NCBI GenBank assembly: GCA_900545245.1 | Contig: UQYV01000008.1 | Coordinates: 28,507 to 92,506 of the forward strand | DNA: 64,000 bases | Source of the DNA: an uncultured Bacteroidales bacterium | GTDB lineage: Bacteria; Bacteroidota; Bacteroidia; Bacteroidales; UBA932 | Direction: 5' to 3' | In this document: one piece after another, positions 25,007-33,732 of the stretch | Layout of the letters: every line of letters begins with the position of its first letter | Position numbering within the stretch: the stretch's first letter is position 1 | The notes under the pieces: model-generated | Told to the model about the DNA's origin: nothing | What the model saw: only the letters and a program-made list of their open reading frames with translations | Database searches by the model: none | Translations under genes and position numbers: made by a program

Positions 25007-28000
25007 AGACTTTTTTTCACGGCTCTGATGATTCTGGTCACGGGAACGGCTCTTGCCCAGAACATTCAAGTGAGCGGAACAGTGACGGAAGCCTCCGGAG
25101 AGGCCGTACCTTTCGCTTCTGTGCACATTAAAGGCACAACCAATGGGGTAAGCTCCGATACTGACGGACATTATTCCATAACAGCCGCACAGAATGCAAC
25201 CATCGTTTTTTCTTCTGTTGGCTACAAGACTCTTGAAGTTCCTGTAAGCGGAAGAAGCCTAATTAACGCCACCCTCGTCGCTGACTCCCATTTCCTTGAC
25301 GAGGTTGTCGTCACAGCAGTCGGAATCCAGCGTTCAGAAAGATCTCTCGGATATTCTGTGACAAAAGTAAATTCAGACGAGACCGTACGCAGGGCAGAGC
25401 CGGACCTTCTCCGCGCACTTGACGGAAAGGTTGCCGGCGTGCAGGTCAGCGCTCCGTCCGGAGATGCCGGCGGTGCGACGAGAATCACCATACGTGGAAA
25501 CTCCTCGTTCCTCGGCAACAACCAGCCTCTCTATGTGGTCGACGGCGTTCCGTACAGCAACGACGGGACATCAGCAACCGACCGCGCCAGTGGACTTGGC
25601 GGAGCATACGGTTCGGGAATATCAACTCTCGACCCTAATGACATCGAGTCCATGAGCGTCCTCAAAGGCGCGGCTGCCTCTGTGCTCTATGGCTCAAGAG
25701 CCGCCAATGGAGTCGTGCTCATAACCACTAAATCCGGAGCGAAGGACACCGGCGGGAAGAAAGACTTCGAGATTAATTTCAACGGTTCTTATTCAATCGA
25801 GACCATAGCGTCGCTTCCTGAATACCAAAACACCTACGGACAGGGCAACAACTTCATGTTCTCCGGCAGCAACGGCTCATGGGGAGCAGCATTTACGGAA
25901 GGCGCAACAATGGATATGTACGCGGCCATCGCCGCCGAATATCCAGACTTGGCGCTTCAGCTCTACCCCGACCTCGGCGGCAAGATTCCTTACAAAGCCT
26001 ACAAGAACAACGTAAAGGATCTTTTCAGGACAGGAGGAATTTGGGATATGTCACTGAACGTGAGAAGCACCGGGGAAAACGGATTCTTCAATGTCACCGG
26101 ATCATGGCTTTCTCAAGATAGCTATATTCCAGGTTCCGACTTTGACAGGTACTCGTTCAGCGTCGGCGGTTCTCAGAAACTTAAGAACGGTGTCCGATTC
26201 GGCGGGAATGTCTCATTCTCCTACACTGACCAGCAGAGTCCGATGTACGGCAGCAACCAGTCTTCTGCAAGTCTCGGAGGTCTGTCGTCTCTTGCAAGGG
26301 CATTCATTATGCCGAGGAGCTGGGACATTCAGAATTTCCCTTATCAGAAGAAGGATGGAAGCAATCTGCTGTTCCAACTTTCAGCTCAGGCAAACAATCC
26401 TTATTGGGCTTGGGAGAACGACAAGATAAACACACAGCAGAAAAGAACCGTTGCCAACTTCAACATCGGATACGACATCACGAAATGGCTGTCCGTTGAC
26501 TACACTTTAGGATATAACGGTTATGACCAGAATAGAAAGACTATTATCAACAAAGGGTCACGCGGATATGCCGGAAAAGGATACATCGGCAAGAGCAACT
26601 ACGAGGACAGCCAGATAGAATCGACCCTCCTGCTCTCCGGCGGACATCGGTTCGGAGGCTTCGGACTCAAAGTCACTCTGGGACACAACTACAACCAGGA
26701 GCTTGTCAAGAGTGCGGCTTCCACCGGTACGGAAATTGTCAACAAAGGCATCTTCGCCATTGACAACACAAAACAGCAGACCGCTTCCGAGGCATATTCA
26801 AAGTCACGCAAATGGGGCGTGTTCGCGGATGTCGTGCTCGATTGGAAAGAGTGGGCGTTCCTCAACCTTTCCGCAAGAAATGACGTTTCTTCAACACTCC
26901 CGGTCAGCAACAGAAGCTTCTTCTATCCTGCAGTTTCCGGTTCATTCATCTTCAGCGAAGCTTTCAATATCAAGAATGATATCTTCAATTTCGGAAAAGT
27001 GAGAGCCAGTTGGGCAAAAGTCGGAAACGACGCCTCTCCATATTATGTAAACGGAACATACACGGTCGGAAGCCCGTATATGGGAGAGGGTCTTATGGAA
27101 CTTCCGACAATCTCATTCGACCCGAACCTCAAGCCGGAATTCACAAGCGAAGTGGAGGTCGGAGCGGAACTCAAGTTCTTTGACGGAAGAATCGGATTTG
27201 ACGGAACCTGGTACAACAGGGTGTCTGACAACCAAATTGGAGCCAAGACATCCGCACCTTCAACCGGCTACAGCAGCTATGTTACGAACTTCGGTTCAAT
27301 CCGTAACCGAGGCTGGGAGCTCGGACTCGACCTCTATCCTGTTGTGACAAAGGATTTCAGCTGGAGCATCTATACGACATTCACGCAAAACAAGTCAAAG
27401 GTGCTTTCACTCGCGGACGGTCTGGACAAGATGTATGTCGGCGGTGACTTCACAACCCCGAGACCGGCACTTATCGTCGGACAGCCTTATGGTGTGCTCG
27501 AAGGCACGAAGCTCGCGCGCGATGAAGAAGGCAACCCTCTTGTCGATCCTGCTACAGGAATGTACATAAACGATACCGAGGTCGGAATTATCGGTGACCC
27601 TAACCCTGACTACAAGATTGCGATGACTCATTCATTCTCATTCTACGGATTCACGATCAGTGCGATGATGGATTTCCAGAAAGGAGGATGCGTATACAGC
27701 TCCTATCTTACAGACCTCCTCGGACGAGGCGTGACGAAGGATACTGAAGACCGTCTCGGTTCAAGGATACTTCCAGGTGTATATGGAGACGCAAAGACTC
27801 TCACACCGATACTCGATGCTGACGGAAACAAGATCAGGAACACTACGACCCTCTCGGAGTCAGACCTTTATTTCTCAGACGGAACATATTCGACATTCGC
27901 CATCAACTCCTGCGACGAGGTTGCCACCTATGACGCCACCGTTCTCAGGCTCAGAGAAGTGTCGCTTGCCTACAAGTTCCCGTCAAAGTGGCTGAAGAAA

Positions 28001-28189
28001 GCAAAGATTTCCGGTGCGGAGATTTCTGTTGTAGGAAGGAACCTCTGGTTTTGGGCCCCGAATGTGCCTAAATATTCCAACTACGACCCTACAGCCAACT
28101 CATACGGAGAAACAAATGTTCAGGGAATCGACTACACGTCAGCGCCTTCGACAAGGAGAATCGCATTCAATCTGAAGCTAACTTTCTAA
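24995..28189 (+). CDS. SusC/RagA-type TonB-dependent transporter (system 2, phase-variable)
   Basis: 1064 aa from the ATG at 24995 (MKKIRLFFTALMILVTGTALAQ). CarboxypepD_reg-like domain (IQVSGTVTEASGEAVPFASVH), linker LDEVVVTAVGIQRSERSLGY, plug (NQPLYVVDGVPYSNDG and VLKGAAASVLYGSRAANG), then the barrel ending RRIAFNLKLTF. The barrel and plug differ greatly from susC-1, so the two systems probably take different ligands, while the first codons and leader are nearly identical through the inverted repeat. First gene of a three-gene operon ending at the terminator near 30845. Confidence 0.95.
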   Translation: MKKIRLFFTALMILVTGTALAQNIQVSGTVTEASGEAVPFASVHIKGTTNGVSSDTDGHYSITAAQNATIVFSSVGYKTLEVPVSGRSLINATLVADSHFLDEVVVTAVGIQRSERSLGYSVTKVNSDETVRRAEPDLLRALDGKVAGVQVSAPSGDAGGATRITIRGNSSFLGNNQPLYVVDGVPYSNDGTSATDRASGLGGAYGSGISTLDPNDIESMSVLKGAAASVLYGSRAANGVVLITTKSGAKDTGGKKDFEINFNGSYSIETIASLPEYQNTYGQGNNFMFSGSNGSWGAAFTEGATMDMYAAIAAEYPDLALQLYPDLGGKIPYKAYKNNVKDLFRTGGIWDMSLNVRSTGENGFFNVTGSWLSQDSYIPGSDFDRYSFSVGGSQKLKNGVRFGGNVSFSYTDQQSPMYGSNQSSASLGGLSSLARAFIMPRSWDIQNFPYQKKDGSNLLFQLSAQANNPYWAWENDKINTQQKRTVANFNIGYDITKWLSVDYTLGYNGYDQNRKTIINKGSRGYAGKGYIGKSNYEDSQIESTLLLSGGHRFGGFGLKVTLGHNYNQELVKSAASTGTEIVNKGIFAIDNTKQQTASEAYSKSRKWGVFADVVLDWKEWAFLNLSARNDVSSTLPVSNRSFFYPAVSGSFIFSEAFNIKNDIFNFGKVRASWAKVGNDASPYYVNGTYTVGSPYMGEGLMELPTISFDPNLKPEFTSEVEVGAELKFFDGRIGFDGTWYNRVSDNQIGAKTSAPSTGYSSYVTNFGSIRNRGWELGLDLYPVVTKDFSWSIYTTFTQNKSKVLSLADGLDKMYVGGDFTTPRPALIVGQPYGVLEGTKLARDEEGNPLVDPATGMYINDTEVGIIGDPNPDYKIAMTHSFSFYGFTISAMMDFQKGGCVYSSYLTDLLGRGVTKDTEDRLGSRILPGVYGDAKTLTPILDADGNKIRNTTTLSESDLYFSDGTYSTFAINSCDEVATYDATVLRLREVSLAYKFPSKWLKKAKISGAEISVVGRNLWFWAPNVPKYSNYDPTANSYGETNVQGIDYTSAPSTRRIAFNLKLTF

Positions 28190-28206
28190 AAAAGGATTAT
28201 TGAAGT

Positions 28207-29877
28207 ATGAAAAAGATATATAATATAATTGCGGTGGCACTGCTCTTCCCGGCTTTGGGAGGATGCAGCCTGAACATCAACAATGACCCGTATGCTGTCA
28301 CTACGCTTGACATTTCACAGCTGTTGACGGCGACGGAATACGAAGTCAGTGCGACATTCGCGGAAGGACATTTTCTGAACTCCAATTTCTCGGCCTATGT
28401 TCATCACACCTACAGCAAGGAAATAGACAATTATTCACTCATTTCCACTTATGCGACGCTCACTAACACATGGTCTCAGGCATATAGGTATGCAATCAAG
28501 AACTGCGATGCTCTGATAAGCAATGGAGATGCCAACGGGGATGCAGTTTACGCCGGCATAGGCCGTGTTCTGCGAGCTCATGTCTATATGGCAATGACCG
28601 ATCTCTGGGGAGACATTCCTTACAGCGAGGCAAACATGGTCGGAATCGAGACCCCGAAAACCGACTCCAGCGAATCAATCTATAACGACCTCCTTGCCGG
28701 TCTCAACAAAGCCATTGAGGATTTCAAGAATAAGGAGGCTGCCAATCCTAACGTGCCGGCATCAAACGACCTGTTCTACGGCGGCGATGTGGATAAATGG
28801 ATCAAGGCCGCCAACACGCTGAAGCTCAAGCTTCTCGTTCAGTCAAGGCTTGCACAGGACAAGGTGACGGGTTGGAAGTCTGAACTCACCGCATTGCTCG
28901 CAGAGAATAATTTTATCGGCGACGGTGAAGATCTCCAGTTCCCGCACTCCACGACAAAGGCTCCGATGGACGAGAGAAAGACGGGATTTGTCGATGAATA
29001 CGAGGGCGGTCAGAAAAGTGTTTTCATCAGCCCTTGGCTCTATGAGACAATGGCAGGAAAAGCCTACAATTTCAAGGCGAACCCGCTCCGTGGCATAAGG
29101 GATCCGAGAACCAATTACTATTGGTATAATCAATGCACCGCGGACGGCGATGCGGAAAACAGGACCGACTATAGGGACGGAGCTTTCATCTCAATCATTC
29201 TCGGCAGCAACTCAGGTTTCTCATCCCTGACACAGGAAAGCAAGATGACGACACTCGGAATCTATCCGGTCGGAGGAAAGTATGATGACGGCAAGGGTGG
29301 AAAAATCGGAGCATCTTCCGGAAGCGGAGTGGCTCCTGACAAGATTCTTCAGGCCTATTCCGTACCGTTCATGAAAGCCGAGCTCGTGCTCGCGGGCGAG
29401 ACTTCCGGAGACGCAGCGACACTCCTGAAAGAAGGAATCCTGTCATCAATCTACCATGTCAACGCGGTCACCTCTAAAGCAGATGCGGCAGCGCCGCTCA
29501 TAGCTGCGGGCACTGCTGACGAATTCGCGACAAAAGTTGTAGAAAAATTCAATGCGGCCACAGACAACGCCAAGAAACTCGAGATCGTAATGACCGAAAA
29601 ATGGATCGCAAACTTCTTCAATCCCGTCGAGGCCTATAACGACATCCGTCGTACCGGATATCCTGTCCTGTTCAAGGGAGACGAGAACAACATGGCATGG
29701 ACTCCTTATAAACAGACTGTCGCTGCCGAGGAGGGACTGACATCATACAATCTCGTGAAGATTCTTGACTACCCTCGAATCATGTGGTACCCGAACAACG
29801 AGACAACCACAAATCCGAACCTCACGAACAACGGAAGAATAGTCAGCGAAAAGACTGTTTTCTGGGATGTTAAATAA
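28207..29877 (+). CDS. SusD-like nutrient-binding lipoprotein (SusD-like_2 type, system 2)
   Basis: 556 aa. Lipoprotein signal MKKIYNIIAVALLFPALGGC. NINNDPYAVTTLDISQLLTATEYE, TLTNTWSQAYRYAIKNCDAL, RVLRAHVYMAMTDLWGDIPYSEA and a C-terminal NDIRRTGYPVL are hallmarks of the SusD-like_2 group (SusD/RagB family nutrient-binding outer membrane lipoprotein). This is a different SusD subgroup from the system-1 SusD, which supports different substrates. Starts 17 bp after susC-2. Confidence 0.92.
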   Translation: MKKIYNIIAVALLFPALGGCSLNINNDPYAVTTLDISQLLTATEYEVSATFAEGHFLNSNFSAYVHHTYSKEIDNYSLISTYATLTNTWSQAYRYAIKNCDALISNGDANGDAVYAGIGRVLRAHVYMAMTDLWGDIPYSEANMVGIETPKTDSSESIYNDLLAGLNKAIEDFKNKEAANPNVPASNDLFYGGDVDKWIKAANTLKLKLLVQSRLAQDKVTGWKSELTALLAENNFIGDGEDLQFPHSTTKAPMDERKTGFVDEYEGGQKSVFISPWLYETMAGKAYNFKANPLRGIRDPRTNYYWYNQCTADGDAENRTDYRDGAFISIILGSNSGFSSLTQESKMTTLGIYPVGGKYDDGKGGKIGASSGSGVAPDKILQAYSVPFMKAELVLAGETSGDAATLLKEGILSSIYHVNAVTSKADAAAPLIAAGTADEFATKVVEKFNAATDNAKKLEIVMTEKWIANFFNPVEAYNDIRRTGYPVLFKGDENNMAWTPYKQTVAAEEGLTSYNLVKILDYPRIMWYPNNETTTNPNLTNNGRIVSEKTVFWDVK

Positions 29878-29894
29878 ATTCAAAAATTGAGATT

Positions 29895-30818
29895 ATGAAA
29901 AATTACAAGATAGTTTCAGCATTGTTTTTCGTTGCAGCACTGACAGGTTGCAGCCAGAAACTGCCATACGACCTCGACGGGGTGGAGAAAGGAGTGGTGA
30001 TCAACATCCACAAACCGCTCGGAGCCGCTGCCGCGATGCAGCAGGACAAGAGCGACGTGTTCGACGTGATTCTTGACATCCCATCGCAGCAGGGAGACTG
30101 GTCAATGCTCGACAAGGCATTCCTCACGGCAGTATATACACATAATGGAGAAAAGACCGCAGCAGATCTTGACGAGGTCGTCACTGAATTCCCTTGCACG
30201 CTCAAGGTGAAGATTTCCGATGTCTGCGCAAAGCTCGGACTTAGCGGAGACCTTTCTGTCGGGGACAGAATTGAATTTACTCCGAGCTACACGCTCAAGA
30301 GCGGAACAACGGTCCGCGGATGGACATCCCTCATCGGATTCAACAACAAGACATTCTCCGGATGGAAGATGGAAGACGGTTCATCATATTCCTACCGCAT
30401 CGCATACACGGCATTCGCGCCATTCGACAAGGCAGATTTCATCGGTACCGGAACTCTCGATGACGAAGGCAGCTCACCGGTGACGATCACGGAAATCAGT
30501 GAAAAACCGGATGCCGCCTGGATACCGACAGGAGTCACGGAGGACAAACTCATCGGACTGCAGCTCGACGGAGATATCTGGTATGGCGGCGACAGAATCA
30601 AAGTCTGGATTAACACGCTTGACTACACGCTGATTGTCCCGGATCAGGTGATATGCGAGAACTTCACTTACGGTACTTTAGGCACCTACGATGGTAAGAT
30701 AGAGGATGGAGAGGGAGAGATTGACACATTGAACAAGACGATTAAATTCTATATCTATTCAGTATGGGGTCCATATTCATTTGGAGACGGGACGCTCACA
30801 ATCTCCGACATACATTAA
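29895..30818 (+). CDS. Lipoprotein of unknown function, third gene of SusCD-2 operon
   Basis: 307 aa. Signal MKNYKIVSALFFVAALTGC with lipobox Cys19. The mature protein is mostly beta (SGTTVRGWTSLIGFNNKTF, DKADFIGTGTLDDEGSSP). The position right after a SusD-like gene is typical for surface ligand-binding lipoproteins. No enzyme motif seen. It differs completely from the 844-aa protein in the same position of system 1. Confidence 0.75.
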   Translation: MKNYKIVSALFFVAALTGCSQKLPYDLDGVEKGVVINIHKPLGAAAAMQQDKSDVFDVILDIPSQQGDWSMLDKAFLTAVYTHNGEKTAADLDEVVTEFPCTLKVKISDVCAKLGLSGDLSVGDRIEFTPSYTLKSGTTVRGWTSLIGFNNKTFSGWKMEDGSSYSYRIAYTAFAPFDKADFIGTGTLDDEGSSPVTITEISEKPDAAWIPTGVTEDKLIGLQLDGDIWYGGDRIKVWINTLDYTLIVPDQVICENFTYGTLGTYDGKIEDGEGEIDTLNKTIKFYIYSVWGPYSFGDGTLTISDIH

Positions 30819-30844
30819 TATGATGCAGGTCATTTTTTGAATAA

Positions 30845-30885
30845 AGTCCCGGAACTCGTAATGTGATTGAGTTCCGGGACTTTTT
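30845..30885 (+). terminator. Strong terminator of SusCD-2 operon
   Basis: Perfect 13-bp stem, AGTCCCGGAACTC (30845-30857) with GAGTTCCGGGACT (30869-30881), followed by TTTT. Confidence 0.9.
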
Positions 30886-31078
30886 ATCTACCTTTACATT
30901 TAGTTAAAATTTCGTATATTTTTAGCCCACTCTTTTATTCATTTTTACCCCACTATCATTCAATAACTTATCCATATTTAGCATAATTTTTTCTATTTAA
31001 GCCTACTATATTTTCATTTTTCAGCCCTTATATTCTCATTCTGATACATTTAAGTTAAAAATCGTATTGCATAAACTT
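30886..31078. other. AT-rich gap with degenerate short repeats
   Basis: Between convergent operons. A loose motif like TTTTAGCCCACT recurs near 30918, 30941, 30993 and 31016, about 23 bp or multiples apart, with a weaker one near 30967. No gene or stable fold seen. Confidence 0.3.
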
Positions 31079-31566
31079 TCAGTAAAAATGCTTGAATACA
31101 GGTTTTTTCATATAACAGTACGGATGCCCGTACAAGTCACCGGCTATCGAATACATTGAATGACGACAATCCCACGCCCTGCCAAACTTGCTGTGACAAA
31201 TACCTGAGTCAATGATACGTGCAGCATGAGTCCATTGTCCGTCTTTTCCATACAGCACTACCTTATCGAAACCTGCTTCCGCAGCATCATCAGATGCCTT
31301 AACAAAACCTAAAGCCTCAAATGCAGATACCACAATGCACTCTGTGACAAACTCCGTTCAACACCATCTGGCCACCAGTATTCATGATGCTCTTGGGGTT
31401 CAACCCATCTGTCCTCAAACCCCATAGCCCAAGCTATGCAATTATATCTTGTAGTACGTTCACTTAATATCTTGAAGTTCACGTCATTGGCAAGTCCCGA
31501 AAAAGCGCTAATCACACACTTCCTGTTCTCCTGCGTATCTAACAGTTCTTCAACACCTCCAACCAT
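31079..31566 (-). pseudogene. Frameshifted gene with YNCIAWA-type domain
   Basis: Two overlapping frames form one protein. The upstream frame (31566 to 31309) reads KCVISAFSGLANDVNF and TTRYNCIAWAMGFEDRW, then EYWWPDGVERSLSQSAL. The downstream frame (31333 to 31079) continues VSAFEALGFVKASDDAAEAG, VVLYGKDGQWTHAARI and YCYMKKPVF. Removing two bases near 31330 would join them. I recognise the pattern (NCIAWA, W-WPDG, THAAR, YMKRP-like end) as a family of short Bacteroidota proteins of unknown function, possibly DUF7689. The start overlaps the previous gene by 28 bp. Either a pseudogene or a sequencing error. Confidence 0.65.
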
Positions 31567-31964
31567 CTGTTACACGCATCTGTAGGATTCTTGCACCCAG
31601 AATAATCAACAGTTCCAGGAAATAACTTGTCCAAGGCATAGACAAGGAAAGACGGCTCCTGTCTTAATTTCTCTACTATGAACGGAAAGGCAGACATTCC
31701 CATTGAAACAATAAGCTTGAAATATCTGTTGCCTAAAATGGCTGATGAGGATGACAGGAACATCGTCTCCTGATTCCATTTGTCATAATACATGTTGAAC
31801 TTCCTTCTGTCACTTTCAGATTTTCTTCTTGTGGCAGAGGTCATGTGTCGTGCATCAAATCCTGTGGCAAGAAACTTCAAATGTTCGGTAGTCAATGCGT
31901 TAATGTCGGTTCCTTTCATTTTTCTTCCTATGTTTATGATATCAGTATCAATGCTCATAGACAT
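31539..31964 (-). CDS. Helical protein of unknown function in the Panacea operon
   Basis: 141 aa from the ATG at 31964, overlapping the upstream toxin-like gene by about 17 bp; a later start at 31919 with a purine-rich upstream stretch is equally plausible. The sequence (NALTTEHLKFLATGFDARHMTS, FIVEKLRQEPSFLVYALDKLFPG, DACNRWLEVLKNC) looks alpha-helical with no signal peptide. I do not recognise the family. Gene order ties it to the toxin-antitoxin pair upstream and the frameshifted gene downstream. Confidence 0.65.
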   Translation of the reverse strand: MSMSIDTDIINIGRKMKGTDINALTTEHLKFLATGFDARHMTSATRRKSESDRRKFNMYYDKWNQETMFLSSSSAILGNRYFKLIVSMGMSAFPFIVEKLRQEPSFLVYALDKLFPGTVDYSGCKNPTDACNRWLEVLKNC

Positions 31965-32349
31965 CACAGAAATTATATTCTATGAACACAATCTGAAATG
32001 TGTTTCCGTCCCTGTAGCCAAGAAAAGCGTGATTATTGCCGGTTGCACGAAAAACCAAAAGGCTATCCATACCTTCAGGGACATGATTTCTTGCAGCAGA
32101 AGTAAGACACTTCGTGTCTATCTTTTCAAGTCCGAAGGAATGGCGAGCAGACGTATTTATAGTATTCCAGTCAACTGAACTTAATTTCTTCAATCTATCC
32201 AAAAAAGAAATAAAAAACTTCGAATCATGCTTATTGTCAATATAGCTGAATGAACGCAATTCGGCAAAACTGAAAGCTATCTTCTCGGATTCCTTTACAA
32301 TATTAAATGCTGACGGCTTGTTTCCCTTGAATGAAAAGTCTCTTGCCAT
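31948..32349 (-). CDS. Putative Panacea-associated toxin
   Basis: 133 aa. MARDFSFKGNKPSAFNIVKESEKIAFSF begins the protein, followed by FFISFLDRLKKLSSVDWNTI, then SLLVFRATGNNHAFLGYRDGNTFQIVFIEY. The C-terminal pattern (FLGYRDGNTFQIVFIE) is like the HGF-x-x-x-x-F-Y-I-VWLD end of small Bacteroidota proteins encoded next to Panacea antitoxins. It starts directly after the stop of the Panacea gene. The toxin role is inferred from this pairing; the mechanism is not visible. Low GC relative to core neighbours. Confidence 0.7.
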   Translation of the reverse strand: MARDFSFKGNKPSAFNIVKESEKIAFSFAELRSFSYIDNKHDSKFFISFLDRLKKLSSVDWNTINTSARHSFGLEKIDTKCLTSAARNHVPEGMDSLLVFRATGNNHAFLGYRDGNTFQIVFIEYNFCDVYEH

Positions 32350-32350
32350 C

Positions 32351-32797
32351 TTATTGTATCTGAGTACGAAAATACGATTGCATACTTTCCAAAGGAATTA
32401 TTGTACCGCGGTCATGCGGGACAGCCTTCACCCAAGGTCGTTCAGAGTGCGTTCGATTCATAAGACCTATAGCCGAGAACTCTCTGTAGGCATCATAAAC
32501 CTTGTTGAAAAGTTCCTCCTCGTCATCTGTAAGATATATGACATCATCGACCTCTGGAAGTGTCGAAGCAACATACTGAGAATATACCTTATACACAGAA
32601 GGAACCACAGGTCCGTACATCCAGGCCTCTATGTCGTCATCGAAAAGCGGAGTTCCGAAGAAAGCCAGATGATAACCCTGTTGGTAATACAGAAGTTTCT
32701 GCAACTTGAGGTTAGTCATCCTGTCACCTCCATTAGGCTCGTCATTCTGTGCCTTGAATATAATCTTCCTCGCTATGTCCAATGCCATGTATGCCAT
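32351..32797 (-). CDS. Panacea-domain (DUF4065, SocA-like) antitoxin
   Basis: 148 aa from the ATG at 32797 (MAYMALDIARKIIF); the longer frame begins with TTG inside the -7 box. Panacea signature: LKLQKLLYYQQGYHLAFFGTPLFDDDIEAWMYGPVVPSVY (key K-L-Q-K-L-L-Y-Y, D-D-D-I-E-A-W, G-P-V-V-P). The tail RPWVKAVPHDRGTIIPLESM is also typical. Panacea proteins neutralise diverse toxins encoded next to them. The operon order antitoxin then toxin fits. Confidence 0.9.
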   Translation of the reverse strand: MAYMALDIARKIIFKAQNDEPNGGDRMTNLKLQKLLYYQQGYHLAFFGTPLFDDDIEAWMYGPVVPSVYKVYSQYVASTLPEVDDVIYLTDDEEELFNKVYDAYREFSAIGLMNRTHSERPWVKAVPHDRGTIIPLESMQSYFRTQIQ

Positions 32798-32818
32798 ATC
32801 GCTTTCGTTTAATTTTTG

Positions 32819-32849
32819 CAAAAATAATCATTCAGACTCACTTATCAAA
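32819..32849 (-). promoter_or_regulatory. Consensus promoter of the Panacea operon
   Basis: On the minus strand: TTTG (32846-32849), 19-bp spacer, TATTTTTG (32819-32826). It fixes the antitoxin start at 32797. Confidence 0.8.
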
Positions 32850-33012
32850 TAGCAATTTTTATGCAGATGATAAAGTGAGCAGACACATTTTTCAATACGA
32901 ATAACAAACATATTTGTTTCTTGTATTGTTCTTACACAAGATACACTTATGGAACTAATTTTCAATAAATTATTTCTAACTATTTTTCTTTTATCTCAGA
33001 AAAGTTTTATAT

Positions 33013-33020
33013 AACTTTGT
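33013..33020 (+). promoter_or_regulatory. -7 promoter box of the SecB-like module
   Basis: TAACTTTG, a perfect TAnnTTTG, about 75 bp before the first ATG. No consensus -33. The leader has a small hairpin (TGCTC 33032-33036 with GAGCA 33043-33047) that could serve regulation. Confidence 0.6.
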
Positions 33021-33093
33021 GCCGTGATTATGCTCTTGGTAGAGCACATTCATATTTGACAATGGATGTACTGACACCCGAAAAAAGACAGAC

Positions 33094-33303
33094 ATGGGAG
33101 TTATGTTAGATAAACTTAATGCATTCTTGCAGACAGCGACGCAGGAACAACTCGACGCCAAGTACAAGGAACTTTCAAAGTTCCTGTCCGTTGGCCCGCT
33201 TGTCGTTGATTATCTGGAGACTCTTCCACCTATAGAACTTGAACTGACAGAAAATACAATAGAAGCGAATCCAGAGTACACTCTGGATTTTTCATTTATA
33301 TAA
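33094..33303 (+). CDS. Small protein, putative antitoxin of a chaperone-linked module
   Basis: 69 aa (or 66 from the second ATG). The N-terminal half LDKLNAFLQTATQEQLDAKY and KFLSVGPLVVDYLE matches a short helical element common in small Bacteroidota proteins encoded beside toxin-like genes. The last 15 residues (EYTLDFSFI at the end) are hydrophobic, as expected for a chaperone-addiction tail. It is first in a plus-strand run with a SecB-like gene (12 bp later) and an ART-like gene. The antitoxin role is inference from context. Confidence 0.65.
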   Translation: MGVMLDKLNAFLQTATQEQLDAKYKELSKFLSVGPLVVDYLETLPPIELELTENTIEANPEYTLDFSFI

Positions 33304-33315
33304 TATCCACAAGAC

Positions 33316-33723
33316 ATGACTAACGCCTCATTCTCGCTACAGAAGTACATCTTCGACAAAGTGAACATAGACTTGGAACATCTGCAAGCTGGTTCACAGC
33401 TTGCATTAAACATCGACCCGTCCGGCATATACTATCCGGAGACGGGAGTCTTTAATCTTACTTTCACTTTCGAAGCCTTTCAGGAAACACACAGGATTGT
33501 GTCAGTCCGCTGCGTTGCAGACTACAAGTTTCAGAAGCCAATCCCGTTCGATGAATTTCCACGAATGTTCTACGCAAACAGCATTGCCATACTCTTCCCT
33601 TATGTGAGAGCTTTCGTAAACACAGTCACATTGCAGGCAAACCTGTTTCCTCCGATTATAATCCCGACACTGAATCTGACTTCGCTTGAAGAAAAGCTTA
33701 TGGCACAGACAAAAGTCAAATAA
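33316..33723 (+). CDS. SecB-like chaperone
   Basis: 135 aa. The C-terminal half YANSIAILFPYVRAFVNTVT followed by PPIIIPTLNL aligns by eye with the SecB core (N-I-L-F-P-Y-A-R-E and L-A-P-V-N-F in E. coli). The preceding strands (FNLTFTFEAF, RIVSVRCVADYKF) also fit the SecB beta-sheet. SecB paralogs beside toxin-antitoxin genes act as antitoxin chaperones in TAC systems. Bacteroidota generally lack a classical Sec-pathway SecB, so a dedicated role here is likely. It sits 12 bp after the small gene and 9 bp before the ART-like gene. Confidence 0.8.
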   Translation: MTNASFSLQKYIFDKVNIDLEHLQAGSQLALNIDPSGIYYPETGVFNLTFTFEAFQETHRIVSVRCVADYKFQKPIPFDEFPRMFYANSIAILFPYVRAFVNTVTLQANLFPPIIIPTLNLTSLEEKLMAQTKVK

Positions 33724-33732
33724 CGACCTGTA

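Noticed and set aside
24817..25065. 83-residue N-terminal extension of the invertase
   Set aside because: It is translated from the reverse of the repeat and the susC-2 start; the resolvase domain begins at MSVIAYIRVS, the usual N-terminus of the family.
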